Below are positions 38,885 through 52,489 of a DNA stretch of 64,000 bases, one piece after another. The notes beneath the pieces are model-generated. The model worked only from the letters and a program-made list of their open reading frames with translations. It was not told the DNA's origin and ran no database searches. How positions within the stretch are numbered: position 1 is the first letter of the stretch; each line of letters begins with the position of its first letter. Both the position numbers and the translations under genes were made by a program. Source of the stretch: Magicicada septendecula (taxonomy: Eukaryota; Arthropoda; Insecta; Hemiptera; Cicadidae); the NCBI GenBank assembly GCA_034769895.1, contig CM068373.1, positions 278,118,658 through 278,182,657 of the forward strand, read 5' to 3'.

Positions 38885-40402
38885 TGTGACGATTTCATTA
38901 ATAAATATATGTTAATTAATTAAATTGTTAATGTATAAGCTGAGAAATTTTAAAATTTTAATGAAATCTCACATTTTAAACTAAATCTTATTGCTATCAT
39001 TAAATAATAATAATATTTAATAAAAAGTCTAATAATAAAATAAAAGGGAATACAATTGTACAGAAAGGGTAAAGCTTGTTAATTAATCCTGCATATACAG
39101 GCACTGACCAGAATTAACTTGTTTTCTGACCCCTAAACAAACTAAATATAATTGTAAATTTTGTTATTATTTAAATAATTAAATAAGACCACTGTAATGC
39201 ACTTTGATAACGTCTGTAACTAAGAATATCTCTATTTAATTAAATAGTCAAACTTTAGTCCTTTAATTAAATTAGAAACATGGAACTACTTTTATGTTGA
39301 CTAGTAATTGTCGCGAGATTACTACTCTCCCCCTAACTATTTTTGCCCACTTGCAATGGAGCGCTCACGCCGTAAGCTGCGTACAGCGTTGTTTCGCGAC
39401 GCGTGTATAATTATGTGAATGGTTGGTTCAATGAATATTTAAATAACTAAATTTGTGCGGCGATGACATCTCTCTCTCAATGAATAAATAACAAACTATG
39501 TAATTCATACATTACTACAAACATGAAGGTGATATTCAACTAATCAATAATCATGTGAAGTGTATTACTGTGAAACAAACTTTCTATTTATTTATTGTAA
39601 CTACAAGAATTACAACAGTCGTCTAAGATGAGAGTATCCTACAAGAATTACTACAGTCGCCTAAGATGAGAGTACTTCACCCCGAATGATATAACAGACT
39701 TCAGGAACTTCACCGTCACCGGATACTAAGGCAACGACAGACCTTCAGGAAACCCACCAAGGACCGAAGAACCAATTCTGCAGCAAATACTGAAAACCAG
39801 GTGACATGGAGGCTTGTCTTCCATGGTTATGAGTTACTAAAATTATTACCCACAAAAGACAATTTAACTCACCACTTTTAAGACTTTAAAAGACAGACAT
39901 TATATGTAACATGTAGTCTGTAATCTAATAACACTGGTTATAGCAAAAGAGTAAATGTTTAAACTAAAAGTTTTCTTGTTTTGAAAGATTAATAAAGTCC
40001 ATTCTTCAAATGGCTCAATTTTCAATATTGTATATGGCAAGGTGACCATTATTAACTTAATATATATTCAATCCCGGATCCGTGGAATAAATTAAATAGA
40101 TGTACATCATATTTTGAGGGCCCTTATGAAAGAGTAATATATATAATTATCCTGTAAACTATATATGTTGAGAACTTTAAATAGAGAACTTTATCTCATA
40201 ATGTAATAAAGAGATGTCATCTGAGTACCTAGTAAACTGAGTGCATAAATCAACAGTCTCCCCTTCCCAATATCCTGATATAAGAATTGTTTTATTTGTT
40301 GTGATTAATTTTCAGCTCGTCACAACGAAAGGCAGCCCGTATAATTGGCATAACCAATTAACGCGGGTTCCCTACGTTATAACACAAGTTAAGATGTTAT
40401 AA
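38885..40402 (+). repeat. LTR-like direct repeat, left copy (1518 bp)
   Basis: Starts TGTGACGATTTC. It is about 99% identical to 42055-43572 with no net length change. It holds an internal tandem repeat (CTACAAGAATTAC...CTAAGATGAGAGTA twice, near 39602-39673). No ORF. Two equal-length, near-identical direct repeats 1.65 kb apart look like LTRs of a recently inserted element. Confidence 0.7.
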
Positions 40403-42054
40403 ATTGCGCCACTCAGCTAATTAATTTGCTAATTTGCTTAAGAAAGAAGTAATTGTGTCCCGATATCCCACACACACAAGCTGTTGATCTATTCACTCAT
40501 GTATTTTAATATGTGTCAGAATTTTAAATAAGATAAAAATAATAATTATTATTATAGTAATATAGTATAGGTAACTTTATTTGTAAATATAATATGTGTA
40601 AAGTAATATTAACATATTGTCCCATGTAAACAAAACCATGTAGGTGCTTGTCTAAAAGTTTCATTCTTCAACGTGTCAATTTGACGACAAACTCGGACAT
40701 GTAAATTTCCTGTTGCCGATTGTTTAAAACTGTCATAGTTGCTCTCCCCCAAGTTAAGTTAGACAATACGCCACCCTCTTTGTTTGGTCTATTGTTAATA
40801 CAAGCGTGTATTATCCTGTGTTTAGTAACCGAGGACTCCCCCTTTGTAAGCAAAACAATGCCATTGTTTAAAACTAGTCTGACCTACATTCCAGCGTAAC
40901 AGCTGATCGTTTAAATAGAAACTAATGCAAATGTTTAATAATAACTGTTAATAAATGTTTACCATGTACTAAAGTGTAGGAAATAATTGTGTATAGTATA
41001 GTAGAGCAAATAATATTGTGACTTAAATTTCAAATGAATAAATGACTCAGTTAACCCTCCCTTGTGAGATAAAGTATTAAACCCCATGTCCCAAAACAGT
41101 AAACTTGTAAACTGAGCCAAATAAAAAAAAACAAAGTAAATAAAGTGTCCTAAATAAATATGGTAAGTCGATAGGAAATAATTCTAGGTAAGTTTTTTTA
41201 AACCCCCCAAAGTAATAATAAGTGAATAATTATTGCTTGAATAATAAGGCTGAATAAATCTTAAGTTAAACTAAATTTGTGTAACGAGTAGCAGTAAATA
41301 AGAGAAAAGTAAATAATAATAAAAGTATAGTTGAATAGTGAACGACCAGTTGTGGCCTGTAAGAGAACAATAAAGCGTGTTAAGAAATGTAGTAAGCAGC
41401 CACCCTCTCTCTATTGTATAAACGGTAGCGTCCCTAAACAATTGAAAACCACCCCTGTGTATTACAATGAATTGTGTAAAGTGTCTCCCTTCCGCATAGT
41501 TTGTTTAGTTATTATTAAAGAGATAATAAGAATTATCCTCGTGAGATTCCGCTTCTCTCTGTAGTATAAGAAATTAGGATAACAATGAATCTAAGGTCAA
41601 GTATGGGATTGGCTTTAGATTTCAGTAGACGTAATTAAGGAAAATATATATATGTAACGTAACAAGTCACAACGGCGCCGACTGAAAAGGGTAATGATGA
41701 GGCAGAAAGGTGCCAAGAGATCATTAAAAGAGTGCGTGCTGAAAGCTAACTTGTGTAGTTAGAGTAAGCCTATGTGAGTCGGGCCACGATGTTGTGAGTT
41801 ACTGAAATTAGGGAAATTAGTATTAAGAATTAAAATATAAGTTAGCATTGCAAGAAGTGAGATAAAGGGAATTTCACGAAGGAGAACATTTAAATGAGAA
41901 CAAGATCATTTAAAGAGAATTAGAAAAAACAAACCGTGTACTAATAATAAATAATAATAATAATAATAAATAATTTCACACGGAAATCCCCAAACATACT
42001 CCCGGTACATTCCTTAACAAATAAGCCGGAGGCTGTGACTTAAGCGGCGGAGTA
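40403..42054 (+). mobile_element. Internal part of a non-coding LTR-type element
   Basis: 1652 bp between the direct repeats, with no significant ORF. A PBS-like GGCGCCGACTG follows GTCACA near 41680. A purine-biased GCGGCGGAGTA directly precedes the right repeat at 42054. The lack of gag and pol makes it a TRIM/LARD-like non-autonomous element. Confidence 0.5.
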
Positions 42055-43572
42055 TGTGACGATTTCATTAATAAAAATATGTTAATTAATTAAATTGTTA
42101 ATGTATAAGCTGAGAAATTTTAAAATTTTAATGAAATCTCACATTTTAAACTAAATCTTATTGCTATCATTAAATAACAACAATATTTAATAAAAAGTCT
42201 AATAATAAAATAAAAGGGAATACAATTGTACAGAAAGGGTAAAGCTTGTTAATTAATCCTGCATATACAGGCACTGACCAGAATTAACTTGTTTTCTGAC
42301 CCCTAAACAAACTAAATATAATTGTAAATTTTGTTATTATTTAAATAATTAAATAAGACCACTGTAATGTACTTTGATAACGTCTGTAACTAAGAATATC
42401 TCTATTTAATTAAATAGTCAAACTTTACTCCTTTAATTAAATTAGAAACATGGAACTACTTTTATGTTGACTAGTAATTGTCGCGAGATTACTACTCTCC
42501 CCCTAACTATTTTTGCCCACTTGCAATGGAGCGCTCACGCCGTAAGCTGCGTACAGCGTTGTTTCGCGACGCGTGTATAATTATGTAAATGGTTGGTTCA
42601 ATGAATATTTAAATAACTAAATTTGTGCGGCGATGACATCTCTCTCTCAATGAATAAATAACAAACTATGTAATTCATACATTACTACAAACATGAAGGT
42701 GATATTCAACTAATCAATAATCATGTGAAGTGTATTACTGTGAAACAAACTTTCTATTTATTTATTATAACTACAAGAATTACAACAGTCGTCTAAGATG
42801 AGAGTATCCTACAAGAATTACTACAGTCGCTTAAGATGAGAGTACTTCACCCCGAATGATATAACAGACTTCAGGAACTTCACCGTCACCGGATACTAAG
42901 GCAACGACAGACCTTCAGGAAACCCACCAAGGACCGAAGAACCAATTCTGCAGCAAATACTGAAAACCAGGTGACATGGAGGCTTGTCTTCCATGGTTAT
43001 GAGTTACTAAAATTATTACCCACAAAAGACAATTTAACTCACCACTTTTAAGACTTTAAAAGACAGACATTATATGTAACATGTAGTCTGTAATCTAATA
43101 ACACTGGTTATAGCAAAAGAGTAAATGTTTAAACTAAAAGTTTTCTTGTTTTGAAAGATTAATAAAGTCCAATCTTCAAATGGCTCAATTTTCAATATTG
43201 TATATGGCAAGGTGACCATTATTAACTTAATATATATTCAATCCCGGATCCGTGGAATAAATTAAATAGATGTACATCATATTTTGAGGGCCCTTATGAA
43301 AGAGTAATATATATAATTATCCTGTAAACTATATATGTTGAGAACTTTAAATAGAGAACTTTATCTCATAATGTAATAAAGAGATGTCATCTGAGTACCT
43401 AGTAAACTGAGTGCATAAATCAACAGTCTCCCCTTCCCAATATCCTGATATAAGAATTGTTTTATTTGTTGTGATTAATTTTCAGCTCGTCACAACGAAA
43501 GGCAGCCCGTATAATTGGCATAACCAATTAACGCGGGTTCCCTACGTTATAACACAAGTTAAGATGTTATAA
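42055..43572 (+). repeat. LTR-like direct repeat, right copy (1518 bp)
   Basis: Partner of 38885-40402, differing by roughly ten single bases. Homology ends after AAGATGTTATAA. TGTGAC at the start pairs with GTCACA near 41672. So an alternative is that the left LTR is longer (38885 to about 41677) and this copy is 3'-truncated. Confidence 0.7.
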
Positions 43573-45238
43573 TAGTTATAAGATTATTTTATGTTTCTAT
43601 GTAATATGAGATTACTTGTATTTATTAACAAGGAAGGTACTACGAGTACACATACACATGCAAATAATAATGAGTTTTTAGCTCTCAATTTAAATGAAAG
43701 TTTTAATTAAAAAATATTTTGAAAGATTCTAAACAATTCACGTTGTTATTATTATTACGATTACACCCATTGAATATTTATGATGTAAGTATCATCAACG
43801 ATATAGACAGACAACATAGTCTAAAAACGTTATAATATGTATATATTGCAACGATACAAATTAAAACTGCATAGATAGGTTATATTGAAATTATAACAAC
43901 AGAATCTATATCTGGAGTTAGGAAAATTTATTAAATTAAAACATTAAAATTTACTATTGTGTTACTACTTTAAAATATAAAATTGTTTATTAAAAATTTG
44001 GCTTTCAATAATTGAGTCTATTTGCTGGTTTTACATATATATTACTCGTTCGTTGAATTCCGACAGTTTGCGTAGACTTCCGACGCTCCGCACGCTGCTA
44101 GCCTGCACCGCTGTGACTCTGCACGTCGACCGATCGAAGATCACTAACGCTGAAATATTTACGATGACAATTCACGTCTTTGGACACATGCACACTGCGA
44201 CATGAACTGTTATCGTTTATAATATAATTCAGTTAAACTCAGGAATCAAAACTGTGTAAAATATATCGTGTACTGAGCTTACACAAACTCCGGCTTCTTG
44301 AAGTGTTCTAGCGTTACTATCAAAATATCTCGGGAGATGTTTTGCCCCTAACGGAAATCTTCCACCGTACGCGGGAAAGCATTAGAATGACGTATTTATT
44401 ATTTGAATAAATAGTAAAGTGGTAATGGTTACGAAGAACTCGAACCGTGAACCAACTTCTAAGTCTAAAGGAAAACGACCTTTTTTGTCGCGAAAAACTC
44501 GTGACAGCAAGTACGTCTTTCTATGACGAGTCTTTGTAAGAAATGAGCGATGTGCACTCGACAAAGGACCATCTCAAATAATTTTTAGACCTTCTGATTG
44601 GTTGAAACTTTAGCAACGTCACAGATGAGAACACAGATAGACTGAAATCAGGCTTAAACTCTGTCCGATTCTGCAAAGGCCTGTCTAGATTTAATCTAAA
44701 AATGTTATTACTTTCTAGGAGATAACGAGACTAAAAGAAGACTGATTTCATTAAAAAAAACACATAAAAATGATAGTTGTGGGCAATTGATTATACGAAA
44801 AATGTAGCTTATAACCATGAGAATACTCTGTCTAAGTTTCAGAACGAAATGTTAATTTTCCTCGAAGGTATTAAATAAAATGTAAATCACCCGCGCACCC
44901 GCGTACTTACACACAAATATTTTGCATGACATAAAAGAGAATAAAATTGTGAACACTTTGACATAATATTTTTTTTAAAACTAGTTTGGTTCAAAACTTA
45001 TGACTACTTTACAAAGAAAGAACAAAATTAATTTAAAACATGTCTATGGCCGTCAGAAAATGTGTTATAGCCATAGTATCCCACTTATATGAACGTAGAT
45101 CTGCAATATACATATATATATAATTATATATATATATAATTTGTGATGTTTTCAATTTGTTTCTTCTGCAAGTAGATAATATTGTATATTCTTTTTAACA
45201 AAAATAATTACTGCAAGAAACATCGAGTTACTTATATA

Positions 45239-45270
<32 letters not shown>

Positions 45271-45276
45271 CATACA
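43573..45276. other. Intergenic AT-rich DNA
   Basis: No gene is seen. A GC-richer patch at 44040-44180 and several (TA)n tracts (45106-45140, 45246-45270) are the only notable features. Confidence 0.5.
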
Positions 45277-46220
45277 CAGGGTGTCCCGGGAGGAGAGAGA
45301 AATAATTTGCGAAATGGTTCTACAGTGTAAAAGAAGAAAAAAGTTCATATAAACATATGTCCGGAACGCTTTGTAAGCGAGTTACGGCTAGCGAAAGATT
45401 TCGCCCGGGTTTCGGTTCCCCCGGGTAAATGAAGACTTTCTGAAATTCTGGGAAGGTAAATTAAGGGGCGAATTCTGTTGTTTCTTATGTTTTTTGACCT
45501 GAAAAATCGAATAAAACAGGTCGCAGAACTGTATCTCCCATAACGTTCATGATATCTGACGTAAAACAGAAAATATATACAAGCAAAAGGTAGAGACACG
45601 TGATGAACTGATCGTTCGCATTCTCAGTACTGTTGCCATCATCAAGGAACGCCAAGATATCATTATGGCGGCTACAGAAAATTTAAGAACACGAGTGGAG
45701 AAGTGCAACGATATCAACGGTGGAATTTTCGAACCTTTATTGTAAATAAGTACAGTATTTCAGTTGCTGGAAGACAATTATTCTACTGTATTTTCTCATG
45801 AATAGCACTCCATAAACCACAGAGAGTATTCTTGCTCAGACAGTTGTTTCTTTCATTACCAAAAATATTTATTGTGTTGTTTAAATAAAATATTTTGTCC
45901 TGTATTGTTTTTAACCAAAATTGGAATTTTTTGTCAGATATCATGAAAGTTATGGGAGATACAGTTCTGCGACCTGTTTTATTCGATTTTTCAGGTCAAA
46001 AAACATAAGGAAAAACAGAATTCGCCCCTTAATTTACCTTCCCAGAATTTCAGAAAGTCTTCATTTACCCGGGGGAACCGAAACCCGGGCGAAATCTTTC
46101 GCTAGCCGTAACTCGCTTACAAAGCGTTTCCCGACATATGTTTATATGAACTTTTTTTTCTTTTTTTTACACTATAGAATCATTTCTCAAATTATTTACC
46201 TCTCCTCCCGGGACACCCTG
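45277..46220. mobile_element. Foldback DNA transposon (944 bp, 285-bp TIRs)
   Basis: Left arm 45277-45560 and right arm 45933-46220 are inverted copies starting CAGGGTGTCCCGGGAGGAG. It is flanked by TACA on both sides (45273-45276, 46221-46224); counted as 8 bp, TACATACA and TACATAGA differ by one base. The short central part retains the end of a transposase. The superfamily is uncertain: the transposase tail suggests IS630/Tc1-like DDE, but the TSD is not simply TA. Confidence 0.85.
45600..45745 (+). pseudogene. Transposase C-terminal relic inside the foldback element
   Basis: The frame from CGT at 45600 to TAA at 45745 encodes RDELIVRILSTVA, then a helix, and ends RVEKCNDINGGIFEPLL. Tails of this form (RC...GG-x-FE-x-LL at the stop codon) are common in insect IS630-like DDE transposases. 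Only about 48 codons remain, so the element is an internal-deletion derivative. Confidence 0.5.
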
Positions 46221-46860
46221 TACATAGACGTAAGTACCTTTCGAAGATTCTTTATTGCGTTTTGTCCGTTTAACATGAAAAACAGCTGATCCCCGTCATT
46301 TCACTTTAAACGTTTTCCACTGTAATTAATTAATTTTGTTTCAAATTAAGGGCTGTCTCAGAAGATGATGCAGAAGGAAGAAGTTGTTTTACAAGGGAAG
46401 ACCCAGGACCGGAATGCTATCTACAACCCTTTGCCCCCATGGGCATGAAGTCTATCATTTAAAACGCTGACTAACCGCTCGACGATGAATATGACACGTA
46501 TTCACTCCGTGGGGTTCGGATTATCCTTTATCTAGGAATTAACAACCCATAAAATCCGAATATCTCAAGCCCCCCGCTCATGCCCGACCGTGATAAGGGG
46601 AGGGTGGACCCGTCACCTGGGGCCCCCGATCTCCAGAGGAGTCATTTTAGGCGCCCCGTCACTAAGAACGGGGCGTCTCTCACTGACAAGGATCGAACCT
46701 TCATGTTGAAAGGTCTAAAAGCGGCGGTCAAAGACCGCCTTCCAGGCCTAGAAGGTGGTGCAGCAAAAGTAACGTAAACACAAACCGTAACAATTCATCA
46801 TCATCTACAAAGATTAAACCAAGGATAGTTTGTTCCGGTCACAAACAGTCAAAGAGTCAA
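46221..46860. other. Non-coding region with two GC hairpins
   Basis: CGCCCCGT/ACGGGGCG (46652-46659 with 46668-46675) and GGCGGTC/GACCGCC (46723-46729 with 46733-46739) form strong stems. The surrounding frame 46580-46777 has no recognised homology. It may be the 5' part of an old retroelement (inference). Confidence 0.35.
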
Positions 46861-46867
46861 GCTGGTC

Positions 46868-46970
46868 ACCCTAGCGCTTCCTCGGACGCTCCACACCTCT
46901 GCGTCCCATCGACTTATAGTTCCATAGTTGTTTGTGGATGCGGCAGTCATCCATTCGGCAATGATCCGTC
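46868..46970 (-). pseudogene. 3'-end relic of a non-LTR retrotransposon ORF2
   Basis: The minus strand encodes DDCRIHKQLWNY...MGRRGVERPRKR before a stop. This matches the typical C-terminus of arthropod LINE polyproteins (IPKQLW...GRR...GRPR-x-RW). A related tail is at 59815-59895. The rest of the long minus frame upstream shows no RT features. Confidence 0.5.
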
Positions 46971-48150
46971 CGGGTAGTCCTTATTTGAGACAATTTAGTA
47001 ATTGTAATATGTCCGCTGGATATGTTACTAGCATATCGCAGGGTAAGACGTATGGTGGGGCTGCCACCTTCAGGCTTAACGTCCAGCCCGATTTTGTTTC
47101 TGGGTGTTTTCCCATAAATTGGCTGTCTTACCAGACTAAAGAGACCAGTTTTCCCTGTTGAGATCTCCATAAGGATCTTTAATGTGGTGGTTTCTCCTTG
47201 CCTCCGACATACTACGTCGTTGACCAATGAAAGGTCATCCGTCTTTAGGGGGCAATGTCTGACCCCAAGGGCACGAGGGTGCCCTAACCTCTACTTGACA
47301 ATGACAAGTAGAGGAGGAACAACTTATACCGGTTGTCATTCCGTCTCCAGAGCCGCGTTAGCCACCGCCACCTGTAGCAGTTGCCCATCCCCCACCACTT
47401 GGAATTGAGGTTGAATATTTCCCTTCATCAAGGAATGAGACCATAAGGCATTACTCATCCTCTTCAGTACTTTGGGGGACACCATAATAATTGTGCGCAA
47501 TAATTTCTGCGTGACTCTAAAACTACTAAAACCTTTCCAGTGGCTGAAATGTTGAAACTCAACGAACGATATCGTAACAATTTATTAGCTACACGGGTAA
47601 CCTGAACGTTTTACACCGCACCGCACGAACACTTTAAAATTGTATTTATAGGAACATGAAACGGTCGGCGACGTAACTTGTATTTGTTTTCACAATAAGA
47701 AAACACGGAGTGAATGGTATTAAACCCGTTTAATAGCGCCGACTTTATGGGTGCGCAGAAATATTAATAAAGACCGCCGTTTGCTGACGCCTATAAAATT
47801 CCCCGCTTATTCTGCTTACCTGTACGCGGGTTGCCGTTACCTTGTAACAACACAAGTTCTACCCGCAATTGACGTCATTCTACTGTTTATATTTTGTTTA
47901 TTGATTCACTAGTCTATTTCAGTGAAGTGATAAGCGTCGGGTTTATCAATCGACAAACGATGTATTTTCCCAATGAAGAGTCCGGATTACATAAAATAAA
48001 ATCAAACCGTGATACTTCGTGTGCAAAAACGAAGGCCTATAAGACCTGTCGCAGTGCTAAGTAGTAGATCGGTTCCATATAAGCCACGGTTGTGGTCCAT
48101 ATGAAACCGGCCTTAATCTTGCATTGTTATTTGATTCCAGATATTTGTAT
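46971..48150. other. Intergenic region
   Basis: No supported gene. Frames at 46928-47408 lack recognisable domains, and the rest is mixed-composition DNA with no repeat that I can assign. Confidence 0.4.
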
Positions 48151-48720
48151 TGTTACAACGGTTTACTTGATCGTCGTAGGTACAGTGGAAAACAAAGACA
48201 GCAATTAAGTCACTAATCACCAGCTTTAATTTGCACAGTTAAACAGTTCGTAATTAACAACACAGTCTCTTATAACAAATCAAATATACTTTGTTCACAC
48301 ACACATAAATGTCAACTAATATTAAAACACAATTGTATTACAATATACCGTCCGATTATAAAACACAACACTTAACTAATAACCATTTGAACGCACACAG
48401 TAATATCGCCAAATAATCACTTGTAATCGCCCGACAATAAGCTCGGACCGCACTGTAAATATATCGCGACTAATACTCAAAATTAAGGCCGCTGCCGCCA
48501 TGTATTTACACCTCCGCTCACAGACCACAATGTTCCAAAATGCGTATTAGGGCCGGTGCGTACTACGTAATTAATTGCGGGCCTTGACACAGTCCGCGCG
48601 GCTGGCGGCTTCGAGAAAACTCTCGTGAATGCATCTAGAGTCACGTACGCCACACACGTTAGAGCCAGATTCTTCTGGCACAGTCGACAAACACGTAGAC
48701 TGTTCTGTAGTGTCGTAACA
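48151..48720 (-). repeat. Solo LTR with 4-bp TSD
   Basis: 570 bp bounded by TGTTAC at 48151 and GTAACA at 48720, and flanked by GTAT on both sides (48147-48150, 48721-48724). Related segments occur at 53541-54300 and 58308 (same orientation) and 54413 (opposite). Orientation is judged from a TATAAATA-type box in the relative at about 54618. A 4-bp TSD suits Ty3/gypsy elements. Confidence 0.75.
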
Positions 48721-48724
48721 GTAT

Positions 48725-51360
48725 TGAAGTTTTATCACGGTTGTCAATACTCCAGTCGCTTATCTACTCATAGAAAGTGCACTATTAAATGCAATGTTGA
48801 TTTAAAAAAATTGACCAAAATATTTGAAACAAAAAAATATAGCTTCTGAGCAGAAAAGATGCTGATAGAAGTACGCTTTCAAAGCTGTCTATATGTTGTG
48901 AAAAAAGTCCGAAACAGCGAGTCAGGAGCTAAAATTAATTTAGTCTGGTATAAACTATCCTATTACTGCATTTTTACAACGATCAGAGTCCTAAACTTCG
49001 ACTGTGATCGTTTTAACACGGCCAGTCTTCGCGAGCATGTTGGATATTGAATGGTCGTGTAATATGATTGATTCTTTTGTCTTTCTTTACCAGACAACGG
49101 ACGGAAAAAATGTAGCCGGATGTATATAATAGATGTAGAATTAATTTGTTTCCTGTTTTTTAGTATAAAAATTACCAGTGTTGTTAATGTATTTCATCTT
49201 TAGTAGGCTAATGTACGGCAGTAATGTATCTAGAATTTGACCTGGGGGGGTGAGGGGTCCGGTCGAGTCGGTTTCATAAAAAAGGAAAACTAATTAAGAC
49301 AAATCAATATTACTATCTTCAAAACTGGCTGAAAAAAGTGCGATAACATCCTGAAATCAATCCCATTAAAGTAAACGGTAATAACAGAATAAAATTACGC
49401 GTTATTGAAACATTGTTTACAAGATACTTATTGAATGAACTGATGTTATTATACGTCATATTTGAGACATACACGGAAATGCTGTGTAATAAACCTGTTT
49501 ATACCAATATTTTAAATAGAGTTACTCCATATTAGCATGGACAAACCGAACCGAAAAATAATAGAGATTACATCCTAAAAAGTATGAGATTAACAAAATA
49601 CATCTTCAAATTTTTCAACCCTCCAGGGTAGGGGGTCTGTTTCCGTTCGTTCACTCCCCTACAATTCGCCTCTGTTGTAAGGCTGCATCTATTAAAACTG
49701 AACTTCTAGGGTACGGGGATTTAAAAAACTAGAATAATCTCGGGCATGAAACATGTAGATATATATTAAACAACAAGAACATCCAACACAAATGAAGTGT
49801 CAGTAACAAAATCAGGAAGGCCTACAGATGGATCACAATAAAGGTATTGAATAAATGGAAATGATTTTTAAAATAATTGTCTGAAAACATCAAATTTTTG
49901 TCCATTAAATACATGTACAGTTTTCAATGTCTTCTTCTTCTTTTTCTTCTGCTCCTCCTCCTCTACCTGCTCTTCTTCTTTTTCTTTTTCTTCTTCTTCT
50001 ACGTCTGTTTCTTTTTTTTCACTCCACGGATTGGTCTATAGCTCGTTCTGACTTTACAGAGACTCTGACCACCATTGTATCAACGATCCCTACCAGTTGT
50101 TCTATAAGTCAGTGCTTGTTTAGGAATACGCGTGTCTAACATGCGTTTCAAGTAGGATTGGAGTCTTCCTATATTAGTTTACTGTATCATTAACTGATGG
50201 TACCTTGAGATCTAACCTTACAACCTCGTTTTTAAAATTGTCCGAAAGACGAATGATATTGTAAGCGGAAATGGCTGATAAGTAAGGTCCAACTCATTCG
50301 AAAAATGTATCTGCAGTTCAGCAGTCGGAAACAAGAGCAGTGTGCATGCGTTAAGCCAATACTTCTCTAATTAACTTTATTTATAGTTGTATAAATTATA
50401 ATAATGAGAAGTCCAACTTAACCAGGGGTACATTATTTTTGAGATCCAAAATGAGGACACCTTGGTAGAATTGGCGGTTTTGAACGAGGACATTCGTGGA
50501 CACCTTGATAAAATTGGTGTGGTGTTCACCGAAAGGGGTTTTACCTGTGCATGTTCTAAATAAACCAATGTTTTCATCGTTTCATAGTTAATTTATAGTT
50601 CTAAATCATTATATAACGTTTATTTAAAAATGTAACATTTATAATTCTAAAACATTTGTGTTCACATAAATATATTATTAATTGAGTTAAAATAATATTA
50701 AGATTACTAAAGAAACATTATTTGAATTAATATGTTCTTCATATTGCCTTTCCTTATATGCTACACTGGAGATTCCGATTGGCAAATTGAACACCTAACT
50801 TTATCATCCGAACAACTAATCTGCACAATAACGGATATTGTTCTTTCAAACGCAGTACACATTTTTATTTCGGCATTACTAGAAAGTTATTAAAAAGTAA
50901 ATAATAAACTGAAATTAAAAGCTACGCCATTTTGACAAACACAACTGAAACAACACGAATACCATAAGCAAGGATCCGAACATAACCAAAAACGACAGTA
51001 TTGCGTTAGACATACACGTATATACTATCGACATCGAAATCATGTAGGCCTACCGATCGTACATTATTATGTTCATCGTGTGTACGTAGGTTTATTCCGG
51101 TCTTTCCAAGGTGAAATAAAATATGTAAATTTGAAAACGTGTTTAGGACTAGTTAGGTATTTACATTAACTGTGTCAAAAAACAAGGACAGAATCATGTT
51201 TTGGCCGAACTGCGCCCGGACGCCTGGCCATAACCTTAAATCGAGGACAGTCCGGAGCAAACGAGGATGTATGGTAGCCCCTAACTTAACTGTTACAGTA
51301 ATTTTATGACTGGACTTTTATGTTCCTTACACATTTTACTTATAAAGAATTTTATATCTC
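48725..51360. other. Intergenic region
   Basis: No supported gene. It includes a pyrimidine-rich tract of TTC/CTC repeats at 49928-50022 and scattered AT-rich DNA. Frames at 48625-49050 have no recognised domain. Confidence 0.5.
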
Positions 51361-51366
51361 AGTCAG

Positions 51367-51744
51367 TTACTGAAATTTCTTTAGAGGAGCGAGGTCAGAG
51401 ATTACCCCCTGCTTGAGACCACCCTCCGCCTCTGATAAATGTATAATTTTTTTGTCGGAGTCAATGCTCTTAAATCTGTTTTCTTCCGGGCTGTTTGGCC
51501 GTGGTCCAATGCTGTTCATTTTAGCAGAAATTTCAGCCGGGGCTTCGCCTGCCATCTTCAGTGCTACAAATGATCTAAAAAACACTAACGTCTGTCGTCG
51601 GTGAGTGCGTACTTCCGTCGCCTCCATATAGAATCCGTCCGGATTCAGAAGCATGCTGCTATTGCAATGAATCGGCGGACTGACGCTGTAGCAGGCCGTT
51701 TGTCGGCTGCATACAGGCGCAGTATACGCCGAGCGTGTTTCCAC
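51367..51744 (-). other. Repeat-derived frame with an inverted relative at 52490
   Basis: The minus strand from about 51563 to 51466 encodes KMAGEAPAEISAKMNSIGP... and is about 80% similar to plus-strand 52492-52590. The two face each other around the Jockey-like relic. The 125-codon frame is open but has no domain I know; it is likely part of a dispersed repeat. Confidence 0.45.
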
Positions 51745-51824
51745 GAATCACCTGGACGTATACGGTACCTGCACAGACCAGTCACTAGAGGATTGTCTGG
51801 GAATCTCGCCGCACGTGCATAAAA

Positions 51825-52265
51825 TTAGCGTGCAAGCCGCCTGAAGGTGTCGTCTAGGGATCGGACGCCAAGTCCTCTCCTTAGAAGGGGAGATGAGAAT
51901 CGGCGGGGGACTTCGGACGCTAGCCGAAGCCCCCTGTCGAGGACGCTTTGCAACTTCTTTTTATGAATGTTGGCAAGGTAACCCCAGACCGGGCAAGTGT
52001 ATGTCATGACCGGCAGCAAATACGCGCCGACGATCATCTTGCCCAGTTTCCTGGTCATGGCTGAGCTGATCAGGAGTGGAAACAGTAAGCTCAGACGAGC
52101 GTATGCACGCTTAAGAACTGTCTGAGCGTGGGTACGCCAGGTGAGCCTACGGTCAGGGTACTTCACCTCGTCGGACCAGCGCAAGTATGTCATGCCAATG
52201 CATAGTTGCCTAACAGGGTTCTTCCGTCGCTTAGACAATTGGACGGGTACACTCTTGGTCGCGTT
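51825..52265 (-). pseudogene. Jockey-like non-LTR retrotransposon RT C-terminal relic
   Basis: The frame begins NATKSVPVQLSKRRKNPV and continues EVKYPDRRLTWRTHAQTV, LSLLFPLL and PVMTYTCPVWGYLA. This order is typical of the thumb and post-RT region of Jockey-clade ORF2. The catalytic fingers and palm are missing upstream. It ends at a stop at 51825. Fragment only. Confidence 0.75.
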
Positions 52266-52489
52266 GAGTTATCGCAATGAATCGGCGGGGTGAAAGATTC
52301 TCTTCAAGTATTTTATGTACGAGGGTTGTGGTGAACCGGTAGTGTGCTAACTTCTTGATTGGCTGGTGGTGTCCGAACAACATCTTCGTGGGACTTGAAA
52401 AATTTATAAGTACAGGTACGCTTCATGGCGGCCCGCTAGCCTTTACCACAGACACCTGCGTTTAGTATTTTTTAGCTCATTTTTAGCAT

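Noticed and set aside
46871-47227. 118-codon minus frame as a full gene
   Set aside because: Only its last 30 codons resemble anything (a LINE tail); the rest has no RT or other motif.
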